A program made the translations under genes and the position numbers. DNA of 6,143 nucleotides from Cycloclasticus sp. GTDB lineage: Bacteria; Pseudomonadota; Gammaproteobacteria; Methylococcales; Cycloclasticaceae. The notes under the pieces were generated by a model. The model saw only the letters and a program-made list of their open reading frames with translations, was not told the origin of the DNA and searched no databases. The DNA is taken from positions 1 through 6,143 of the forward strand of contig DUCA01000058.1 of assembly GCA_012960055.1 (NCBI GenBank), written 5' to 3'. This document shows, one piece after another, positions 1 through 5,276 of the stretch; within the stretch, counting starts at the first letter, position 1; every line of letters begins with the position of its first letter.

Positions 1-32
1 ACATCAATCCGTACATCAGAATCAACACGCAT

Positions 33-59
33 AAAAAAGCCCTTATATAATAAGGGCTT
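33..59 (-). terminator. Rho-independent terminator of the tRNA-Ser gene
   Basis: A 9-bp perfect stem (37-45 with 51-59) closes a 5-base loop. Read on the minus strand, the hairpin is GC-rich in its centre and is followed by a run of six T (positions 38 to 33). It lies 12 bases beyond the CCA end of the minus-strand tRNA, so it most likely ends that transcript. The plus-strand reading has no T run after the stem, so it should work in one direction only. Confidence 0.85.
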
Positions 60-71
60 AGTAACATTATA

Positions 72-161
72 TGGCGGAGAGACAGGGATTCGAACCCTGG
101 ATGGGCGTTAACCCATGCTAGTTTTCAAGACTAGTGCATTCAACCGCTCTGCCATCTCTCC
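72..161 (-). tRNA. tRNA-Ser(UGA)
   Basis: The minus strand folds into a complete 90-base class II tRNA. The 7-bp acceptor stem pairs GGAGAGA with TCTCTCC, followed by discriminator G and an encoded CCA. The anticodon stem pairs CTAGT with ACTAG around the loop CTTGAAA, giving anticodon TGA (complement at 125-127). The long variable arm has a GGG/CCC stem, as expected for serine. The T arm is CAGGG-TTCGAAT-CCCTG. It decodes UCA and related UCN codons. In E. coli the equivalent gene, serT, is also next to yccA as I remember it, which fits the neighbour here. The seryl-tRNA synthetase gene lies about 1 kb away on the same strand. Confidence 0.97.
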
Positions 162-180
162 AGTTTTAAGCGGTTATAGG

Positions 181-202
181 AGGTAAATCAAAAGATTTAC
201 TT
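181..202. repeat. Short inverted repeat upstream of tRNA-Ser and yccA
   Basis: GTAAATC (183-189) and GATTTAC (194-200) form a perfect 7-bp palindromic pair around AAAA. The pairing extends outward by one G-T and one A-T pair. It lies 20-40 bases upstream of the tRNA start on the minus strand. It is not followed by a T run on the plus strand, so it does not look like a terminator. It could be a protein-binding site near the tRNA promoter or chance in AT-rich DNA; nothing in the sequence decides this. Confidence 0.4.
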
Positions 203-247
203 TCAAGCGGGGCATACTACTGAATATGCGCTCTCTTTTCCAGTAGA

Positions 248-278
248 TTCATTAAAACACTTGAAGATTTTTTATAAT
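248..278 (+). promoter_or_regulatory. Candidate promoter of yccA
   Basis: A perfect -10 hexamer TATAAT is at 273-278, about 75 bases before the yccA start. The -35 at normal spacing is poor (TTCATT or CATTAA near 248-255). An alternative pair is TTGAAG at 261-266 with TAGGAT at 283-288, spaced by 16 bases, each box matching four of six consensus bases. Either would give an untranslated leader of roughly 55 to 70 bases. This is consensus reading only. Confidence 0.35.
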
Positions 279-341
279 TGAGTAGGATTGAACCAAATCT
301 GCCAGTGGCAGTCTTAATTTGTAAGCATTATTAACTTTAGT

Positions 342-345
342 GAGG
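342..345 (+). promoter_or_regulatory. Ribosome binding site fixing the GTG start of yccA
   Basis: GAGG sits 7 bases before the GTG at 353. This spacing is good, and no comparable site precedes the next in-frame ATG at 374. It therefore supports the GTG start and a 223-residue product whose N-terminus lines up with E. coli YccA. Confidence 0.7.
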
Positions 346-352
346 TATGTAA

Positions 353-1024
353 GTGAACCAATTTAATCAAACAATGGCGCATAGCGAAGCGAGTATTCTG
401 GCGACAAACAAGGTGCTGAAGAATACCTATATTTTATTAGCGATGACGTTGATGTTCAGCGCAGCCACTGCGGCCCTTTCAATGAGCATGAACTTACCTC
501 ACCCAGGTATGATTATAACGCTTGTTGGCTATATTGGTTTGTTATGGCTAACAACGAAATTTAGAAACAGTGCTATCGGTATTGTTTGTGTGTTCGCCTT
601 AACAGGGTTTATGGGGATGACACTGGGCCCTATCTTAAATATGTATCTCAATGCGTTTTCTAACGGTCACGAGTTGATTATGACGTCATTGGGCGGCACA
701 GGCGTTATCTTCCTTGGGCTTTCTGCTTATGCGTTAACCAGCAAGAAAGATTTTAGCTTTATTTCTGGTTTCTTAATGGTTGGTATTTTGGTGGCGTTCC
801 TTGCGGGTATTGGTGCAATGGTCTTCAGCATCCCTGCTCTATCTTTAGGCGTTTCAGCGATGTTTATTATGTTGATGTCTGGCATGATTTTGTACCAAAC
901 TAGCGCCATTATTCACGGCGGTGAAACTAACTATATTATGGCAACGGTTTCTTTGTACATCAGCTTGTTTAACTTGTTTACCAGCTTGTTGCACATTTTA
1001 GGTGCTATGAGTGGTCGTGATTAG
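353..1024 (+). CDS. yccA: YccA, FtsH-associated Bax inhibitor-1 family inner-membrane protein
   Basis: The 223-residue product closely matches E. coli YccA (219 residues) as I remember it. Shared stretches are NKVLKNTY (19-26), LGPILNMYLN (91-100), IIHGGETNYI (186-195) and the LYISLFNLF segment (201-209). The profile gives seven hydrophobic segments, at roughly 24-44, 52-68, 75-97, 112-128, 136-158, 163-181 and 196-217. The N-terminus is short and polar with no signal peptide. In E. coli YccA is a substrate and modulator of the membrane protease FtsH and can protect SecY from degradation when the translocon is jammed; the same role is inferred here. The start is GTG with a well placed GAGG. 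The gene stands alone, with tRNA-Ser divergent upstream and a terminator 18 bases past its stop. Position 182 is Gln where E. coli YccA has Glu and many BI-1 proteins have Asp. I am confident of the family; the FtsH role is by homology. Confidence 0.93.
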   Translation: MNQFNQTMAHSEASILATNKVLKNTYILLAMTLMFSAATAALSMSMNLPHPGMIITLVGYIGLLWLTTKFRNSAIGIVCVFALTGFMGMTLGPILNMYLNAFSNGHELIMTSLGGTGVIFLGLSAYALTSKKDFSFISGFLMVGILVAFLAGIGAMVFSIPALSLGVSAMFIMLMSGMILYQTSAIIHGGETNYIMATVSLYISLFNLFTSLLHILGAMSGRD

Positions 1025-1042
1025 TTCATAAGTTTTTCATGT

Positions 1043-1072
1043 AAAAAAAGCCCCATATTTGGGGCTTTTTTT
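1043..1072. terminator. Bidirectional terminator between yccA and serS
   Basis: A 12-bp perfect stem pairs A7-GCCCC (1043-1054) with GGGGC-T7 (1061-1072) around a 6-base loop. Because the stem is flanked by A on the left and T on the right, it reads as hairpin plus U tract on both strands. It lies 18 bases after the yccA stop and 18 bases after the serS stop, so it can end both converging transcripts. Confidence 0.93.
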
Positions 1073-1090
1073 ATGGGTTTTATTTTTCTG

Positions 1091-2368
1091 TTAAAGCGTT
1101 ATAAGTTCAAGACCACCCATATAAGGTTTTAATACTTCAGGTATCTTAATAGAGCCATCTGCTTGCTGATAATTCTCCATGACTGCTACCAGTGTACGGC
1201 CAACCGCTAAACCTGAACCATTCACCGTATGTACTAGCTCAGGTTTTCCTGTTTCGGGGTTACGCCAACGGGCTTTTAAACGACGAGCTTGGAAATCGGT
1301 GAAATTACTGCACGAGGAAATTTCACGGTACGCAGATTGACCGGGTAACCACACTTCAAGGTCAAACGTTTTAGTTGATGAAAAGCCAGTATCGCCTGAG
1401 CACAGTAACATTAATTTGTACGGCAATTTAAGCGCTTGCAAAATACCCTCGGCGTGTTGAGTTAATTCCTCGTGAGCCTTAGCTGAGTCACTTGCTTTAA
1501 CAATTTGCACAAGCTCTACTTTCTCAAATTGATGTTGGCGAATCATGCCGCGAACATCGCGTCCGTAGGCCCCTGCTTCGCTTCTAAAACAGGGTGTGTG
1601 TGCAACAAATTTTAGTGGCATATCACCAGCACTGACTATTTCATCGCGTACTAAATTGGTCACCGGCACTTCCGCTGTTGGGATTAAGTAATACGGTGAA
1701 TCCCCCGACATTTTAAACAAATCTTCTTCGAATTTAGGCAACTGTCCCGTGCCAAACAAACTCTCTTTATTAACCAGGTACGGTACATACGTTTCGCGGT
1801 AACCGTGTTTATCTGTATGGGTATCCAGCATAAACTGGGTCAGCGCCCGTTGTAATCGAGCAAGTGGCCCTGAAAGGGCTACAAAACGAGAGCCCGCAAT
1901 TTTTGCACCGGCTTCAAAATCAATGCCGCCCAATGCTTGGCCTAGATCAACGTGATCCTTCACGTCAAAGTCAAAGCTTGGAACATCGCCCCAGGTTTTA
2001 AGCTCGATGTTTTGCTCTTCGTCTTTACCGGCAGGTACATCATCAGACAGTACATTTGGCAGCGATAATTGAATATCTTGCAGTTGTGCCTGAACATCGT
2101 TTAGTTCAGCCTCAGCCGCTTTAAGCTCATCGCCCAACTTCGACACACTGTCGAGCAAGGGTTTGATGTCTTCACCTTTAGCTTTGGCCTGACCAATGGA
2201 TTTTGAACGGCTGTTACGTTCGCTTTGTAATGTTTGAGTTTTAACCTGAATCTCTTTACGTTGAGTTTCAAGCACATTAAACGCATCAACGTCTAAGTCG
2301 GCTCCATGACGTTGCATGGCTTGTTTAACATCATCGGGGTTATTTCTTAAAAGCTGAGGGTCTAACAT
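1091..2368 (-). CDS. serS: Seryl-tRNA synthetase
   Basis: This cytoplasmic class II aminoacyl-tRNA synthetase charges tRNA-Ser, and tRNA-Sec where present, with serine using ATP. Its 425 residues compare with about 430 in E. coli. Residues 1-110 are the N-terminal tRNA-binding arm, with a charged heptad-like coiled coil at about 30-100. The catalytic core follows: motif 1 around 175-198, the serine-binding TxE (T231, E233) in IPTAEVP, motif 2 with FRSEAG (261-266) and the R-Q-H-Q-F-E-K-V-E run (277-285), and motif 3 GSGLAVGRT (384-392), which carries the ATP-binding Arg. No key residue is missing. The ATG start is preceded by AAGGA (complement of 2376-2380) at a spacing of 7 bases. The gene is the last of the crcB/DUF190/serS run, 18 bases after the DUF190 stop, and ends at the shared bidirectional terminator. 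No T-box or other leader structure is visible. Its own promoter may lie inside the upstream genes. Confidence 0.98.
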   Translation of the reverse strand: MLDPQLLRNNPDDVKQAMQRHGADLDVDAFNVLETQRKEIQVKTQTLQSERNSRSKSIGQAKAKGEDIKPLLDSVSKLGDELKAAEAELNDVQAQLQDIQLSLPNVLSDDVPAGKDEEQNIELKTWGDVPSFDFDVKDHVDLGQALGGIDFEAGAKIAGSRFVALSGPLARLQRALTQFMLDTHTDKHGYRETYVPYLVNKESLFGTGQLPKFEEDLFKMSGDSPYYLIPTAEVPVTNLVRDEIVSAGDMPLKFVAHTPCFRSEAGAYGRDVRGMIRQHQFEKVELVQIVKASDSAKAHEELTQHAEGILQALKLPYKLMLLCSGDTGFSSTKTFDLEVWLPGQSAYREISSCSNFTDFQARRLKARWRNPETGKPELVHTVNGSGLAVGRTLVAVMENYQQADGSIKIPEVLKPYMGGLELITL

Positions 2369-2386
2369 ATAGCTTTCCTTTATAAA

Positions 2387-2623
2387 TTAGTTATGTGATT
2401 TCGCTAACCAGCTAACTGCTTGGTTAACATTAAAGTTTTCTTGGAGATATTCGATGGTGCTCAAAACGTTATGTGATTCATCGAAAAATTCAATGATCAT
2501 GGGTAAATCAAAAGACAGGTCGATTAAGGACGAGTCATACATTTTTCCTGATTGACCATAACCTTCAATGCCCCTAAACGCGGTTGCGCCAGCAATCTTG
2601 TTGGAACTTCGCAAGTACAGCAT
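2387..2623 (-). CDS. Possible re-initiated C-terminal DUF190 product
   Basis: If ribosomes that end at the TAA (2629-2627) restart at the ATG only 3 bases further on, a 78-residue protein is made. It would carry the FRGIEGYG loop and the later strand and helices but lack the first beta strand (RIARIYLTE). No Shine-Dalgarno site of its own precedes this ATG, so translation would depend on re-initiation. A single DUF190 domain normally includes the missing strand, so a stable fold is doubtful. Automatic annotation would probably report this shorter frame as a complete gene. Confidence 0.4.
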   Translation of the reverse strand: MLYLRSSNKIAGATAFRGIEGYGQSGKMYDSSLIDLSFDLPMIIEFFDESHNVLSTIEYLQENFNVNQAVSWLAKSHN

Positions 2624-2692
2624 TATTTAGTTAAGTTGATGGTCGACTTCAGTTAAATAAATACGCGCAATACGTACGGTTTTAGTTTTCAT
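2387..2692 (-). pseudogene. DUF190 (PII-like fold) gene interrupted by an in-frame TAA
   Basis: Reading from the ATG at 2692 gives MKTKTVRIARIYLTEVDHQL plus one Asn, then TAA (2629-2627). The same frame then continues through Ile, an ATG at 2623 and 77 further codons, with no frameshift. The parts before and after the stop together make a normal DUF190 protein of about 101 codons. The RIARIYLTE strand, the AGATAFRGIEGYG loop (36-48) and the DLSFDLPMIIEFFDE segment (59-73) are family hallmarks. As I recall, Pfam groups DUF190 with PII/GlnB-like folds, and its genes are often next to crcB. The start ATG overlaps the crcB stop (ATGA), which suggests translational coupling. One substitution, such as AAA to TAA, would explain the stop. 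The gene may be newly dead, rescued by re-initiation at 2623, or affected by a base-call error. The molecular function of the family is not known to me. Confidence 0.8.
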
Positions 2693-3063
2693 AATTGTCT
2701 TGCCATTTGCAGCCCGCACCACGCCGCCAGGACACATAAAATAACACTGGCCAACATATTGGTGACGGCTTTCAGTAAGTCGCCTTGTTCTATCAGGTTG
2801 ATTGTTTCAATAGAAAACGTTGAAAAGGTGGTAAAAGCACCCAAAAAACCAACGAGTAATACCGCCCTTACTTCGGGTGAAATGGATAACCGTTGTAAGA
2901 ACAATTCATACAATAACCCCATCGCTAACGAACCTAACACGTTAACGACTAAGGTACCGTATGGGAATCCCCGTCCGAGCCAGCTATAAATTCCAGTCGA
3001 CACAAGGTACCGCATTACAGCGCCTATCGATCCACCTGCAGCTATTGCTAATAATTGAGACAT
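2689..3063 (-). CDS. crcB: Fluoride ion channel CrcB/Fluc
   Basis: This small inner-membrane protein works as a dual-topology dimer that lets fluoride leave the cell. The 124 residues fit the family (about 125). Four hydrophobic segments lie at about 2-22, 34-56, 66-90 and 97-120. Key family features are present: R18, the GTLVVN pore segment with N41, and GFLGAFTTFSTFS (72-84). The latter holds the central sodium-site residues (G75, T78) and the Phe-box residues F80 and F83. I chose the ATG at 3063; a TTG just before it is in frame but adds only one residue. No good ribosome binding site is seen. The stop overlaps the start of the DUF190 gene by 4 bases (ATGA). Upstream, a 56-base gap separates it from the end of the decayed mtnA. 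I looked for the fluoride riboswitch (crcB motif) in that gap and did not find it. All conserved residues are intact, so the channel is probably functional. Confidence 0.95.
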   Translation of the reverse strand: MSQLLAIAAGGSIGAVMRYLVSTGIYSWLGRGFPYGTLVVNVLGSLAMGLLYELFLQRLSISPEVRAVLLVGFLGAFTTFSTFSIETINLIEQGDLLKAVTNMLASVILCVLAAWCGLQMARQL

Positions 3064-3119
3064 CAAATCATTTATTCATGTTGTTAAAGACTGTATTTTA
3101 CTGGCATCTGGTGATTCAA

Positions 3120-3925
3120 TCACCCTTTTTCCGTCACGAGAGCAGATATTAAACAGGCGGGCGTAACATCAAACACGGGGTTTAACGCACTTGCCATTGC
3201 CTTGTGATAATAATTGGGCAATATTTCATCCGCCAAGCGCTGCTCAATGGTTATATCTGCGCCCGTGCTAGCGGTTGCATCAACCGTTGTGGTTGGCGCG
3301 GCTACCATAAACTTAACACCATGATGTTTGGCCAAAACAGCCAATGAATAGGTGCCAATTTTGTTAGCAATACCGCCGTTAGTGCAAATACTATCGGTGC
3401 CCATAACTACCCAATCCACCTTGCCCTGCTGCATTAGGATGCCGTCACATTATCGGCAATTAAAGTGGCCTGTATGTTTTCTTTTTGCAGCTCCCATAAC
3501 GTTAACCTTGAACCTTGGTTCCGGGGGCGGGTTTCATCGGCAAGCCACTTATCTGCCCAGGGCAATAGGTTTTTCAACGGCTTGTTTATTTGTTTGGCAG
3601 CATTTAGCGTATTAAATAGATTAATGGCGGTTGGTTACGACGAGGTCAATAAAGCCAGCTTATTCTGAAAGTGCTGTTGGAAGTCAGCGTTAGACTCGTT
3701 ATCTGCTTCTTTGCAGCTAGCACGCTCCATATGCAGCGGCTATTCCTATCGCTGACGCACCATGCGCTACCCTGTCTTTAATGGCGTGAGACAAGGCTTG
3801 CGTGCTTGTTATATGTAGATATACTTCTCGTTCAGGCAATTGCCGCTGATCCAATAAGCGCACACCATACCATGCCAGTTAAGCGGCCGAATGGTGTCAT
3901 ACAACAAAGTTTTTTTATTCATCAT
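3120..3925 (-). pseudogene. mtnA: Decayed mtnA (S-methyl-5-thioribose-1-phosphate isomerase)
   Basis: Three-frame reading of the minus strand gives successive MtnA pieces in the right order: an N-terminus with DTIRPLNWHG (ATG at 3925 or 3922), VRLLDQRQLPEREVYL, HGASAIGIAAAYGA, PTAINLF (after a stop), ADETRPRNQGSRLT, then GTDSICTNGGIANKIGTYSL to FDVTP and a terminal TEKG. Lesions are a frameshift near 3868 (one lost base would restore WHGDGVRLLDQ), a frame change near 3710-3725, an in-frame TAA at 3637-3635, and a frameshift near 3437-3441. About 65 residues are missing between the PTAINLF and DETRP motifs. That gap normally holds the THCNAGALAT segment with the catalytic Cys. The last 15 or so residues after TEKG also seem absent. 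MtnA isomerises methylthioribose-1-phosphate to methylthioribulose-1-phosphate in methionine salvage. With this many lesions the gene cannot make active enzyme. The 104-codon C-terminal frame (3434-3120) is a remnant, not a gene. Confidence 0.9.
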
Positions 3926-3928
3926 ATT

Positions 3929-5269
3929 ATGCAAGTAAGTCTTCAAATTAATGCCCGTTGGATTATAACGGTAGATGCAGATGATAGCGTACTGCATCAT
4001 CATGCGCTCATCATCGATGGTGACAAAATCATTGATATTTTGCCTCAGGGTGAGGCAACGAAATATTCACCATTAAACCTTGTTGAGATCAGCAACCATG
4101 CTGTCGTCCCCGGGTTTATTAATGCGCATACCCACGCGGCTATGAGCTTATTAAAAGGGCTAGCTGACGACCTGCCCCTTGACGAATGGCTTAATGAGCA
4201 CATTTGGCCGGCTGAAACCGAATTAGCAGATGAGCATTTTGTTAAAGATGGCACTGAACTTGCGATTGCTGAAATGATACGAAGCGGAACGACCTGCTTT
4301 AACGACATGTATTTCTTTATCGATCAGACTGCATTGGTCGTATCGCGTGCGGGTATTCGTGCCAACATCGGCATTCCAATCATAGATTTCCCGACGCGTT
4401 GGGCTAAAGATTTAGATGAATACATCTCTAAAGGGCTGGCTGTCAGGGATCAATTCAACAATAACAAGCTCATCACGTTTTCGTTCTCGCCACATGCGCC
4501 CTACACTGTCTCAGATGAATCATTTAAAACGCTTCAACCCATTATGGACGAACTGGGTTTATCCATGCACATTCACGTACATGAAACGCAAAGTGAAGTG
4601 GATGATGCGATAGAAAAACAAGGTATAAAACCGTTAGCCCGTCTTAATAATCTAGAGTTACTAAGCCCCGATTTAATCACCGTGCATATGACGGCGTTAG
4701 ACGATGACGATATAAAGCAATTGGCCACACATTCTGTTCACGTTGTGCATTGCCCAGAATCAAACTTGAAATTAGCCAGCGGCTTTTGCCCAGTACTCAG
4801 CTTGTTTGAAGCAGGCATCAACGTTGCGTTAGGCACTGACGGTTCAGCCAGTAATAACGACATTGATATGTTGGGCGAAATGCGTACAGCCGCTTTATTG
4901 GCAAAAGGTATTTCAGGGAAAGCAAATTCCCTATCGGCACATGATGTCCTTCGCATGGCAACAATCAATGGCGCAAAAACGCTTGGTTTAAATGATCAAA
5001 TTGGTTCGATAGAAATCGGCAAGCAAGCTGATGTGTTTGCGATTAATTTGAAGCAGATTGAAACCCAGCCCGTATACGATGTTATTTCCACCTTGGTGTA
5101 TTCAGCCAGTCGCTCACAAATCAGTGATGTTTGGGTGGCGGGAAAAAGGCTGTTGGACAACCATGAGCTGACCACGTTGGATGAGTCGGTGTTACTTGAA
5201 AAAGCTAAACAATGGCATGGAAAAATCACTCCGTTCCATCATCCAGTCAACAAAACAGGTGTAAAATAA
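3929..5269 (+). CDS. mtaD: MTA/SAH deaminase-type amidohydrolase (TRZ/ATZ family)
   Basis: The 446-residue cytoplasmic protein belongs to the metal-dependent amidohydrolase superfamily, in the group that deaminates 5'-methylthioadenosine and/or S-adenosylhomocysteine to the inosine forms. Family metal and catalytic residues are present: HTH (H67, H69) in PGFINAHTHAA, H216 and E219 in HVHE, H253 in TVHMT, and D304 in LGTDGSASNND. The substrate-site run HCPESNLKLASG is at 274-285. The start is the ATG at 3929, which gives the usual short N-terminal beta strand. A longer frame opening at 3806 is rejected because its first 41 codons are antisense to the mtnA remnant. No Shine-Dalgarno site precedes the ATG. 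The first codon lies 3 bases from the divergent mtnA start, so its promoter must be inside the mtnA remnant. It leads the mtaD/ubiG/HAD cluster. The exact substrate (MTA, SAH or another nucleoside) cannot be read from the sequence. Confidence 0.9.
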   Translation: MQVSLQINARWIITVDADDSVLHHHALIIDGDKIIDILPQGEATKYSPLNLVEISNHAVVPGFINAHTHAAMSLLKGLADDLPLDEWLNEHIWPAETELADEHFVKDGTELAIAEMIRSGTTCFNDMYFFIDQTALVVSRAGIRANIGIPIIDFPTRWAKDLDEYISKGLAVRDQFNNNKLITFSFSPHAPYTVSDESFKTLQPIMDELGLSMHIHVHETQSEVDDAIEKQGIKPLARLNNLELLSPDLITVHMTALDDDDIKQLATHSVHVVHCPESNLKLASGFCPVLSLFEAGINVALGTDGSASNNDIDMLGEMRTAALLAKGISGKANSLSAHDVLRMATINGAKTLGLNDQIGSIEIGKQADVFAINLKQIETQPVYDVISTLVYSASRSQISDVWVAGKRLLDNHELTTLDESVLLEKAKQWHGKITPFHHPVNKTGVK

Positions 5270-5276
5270 CACCATG
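5257..5276 (+). promoter_or_regulatory. Hairpin covering the ubiG ribosome binding site at the mtaD stop
   Basis: GGTGT (5258-5262) and ACACC (5269-5273) can pair around a 6-base AAAATA loop immediately before the ubiG ATG at 5274. The only Shine-Dalgarno-like run, AGGTG (5257-5261), sits in the left arm. The mtaD stop codon (5267-5269) lies in the loop and right arm, so ribosomes finishing mtaD would melt the hairpin. This suggests that ubiG translation is coupled to mtaD. The stem is only 5 bp and could be chance. Confidence 0.35.

Larger units (their letters stand above)
162..352. other. Divergent intergenic region between tRNA-Ser and yccA
   Basis: This 191-base stretch separates two divergent genes and must hold both promoters. 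It contains an inverted repeat at 181-202 and a perfect TATAAT at 273-278. No ORF with coding character and no riboswitch fold that I recognise is present. For the tRNA on the minus strand, TATAAC (complement of 173-178) lies about 12 bases before the tRNA 5' end and may be its -10 box, but no good -35 is seen at normal spacing. Confidence 0.6.

Noticed and set aside
2101..2289. Second-frame 62-codon ORF inside serS
   Set aside because: It lies wholly within the coiled-coil coding region of serS in another frame and arises from its Lys/Leu-rich codons.
3064..3066. TTG as the crcB start
   Set aside because: It adds only one residue directly before an ATG that matches the family start, and no ribosome binding site favours it.
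3064..3119. Fluoride riboswitch upstream of crcB
   Set aside because: The 56-base gap lacks the conserved GGCGATGG-like start and the pseudoknot segments of the crcB motif, and it is short for the structure.
2759..3152. Plus-strand ORFs opposite crcB
   Set aside because: They are antisense shadows of a well conserved membrane protein gene, with no ribosome binding site and low-complexity polar translations.
3120..3434. A functional 104-residue MtnA-like protein
   Set aside because: It lacks the N-terminal domain and the catalytic-Cys segment. The frame just upstream encodes the preceding part of the same enzyme, separated by a one-base shift, so it is a fragment.
3352..3668. Plus-strand ORFs of 67 and 87 codons
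   Set aside because: They overlap each other in different frames, resemble no known family, and lie opposite clear mtnA coding remnants.
3806..3928. 41-codon N-terminal extension of the amidohydrolase in the same frame
   Set aside because: It runs antisense to the mtnA remnant, has no ribosome binding site, and is absent from the family, whose first beta strand begins at the ATG at 3929.
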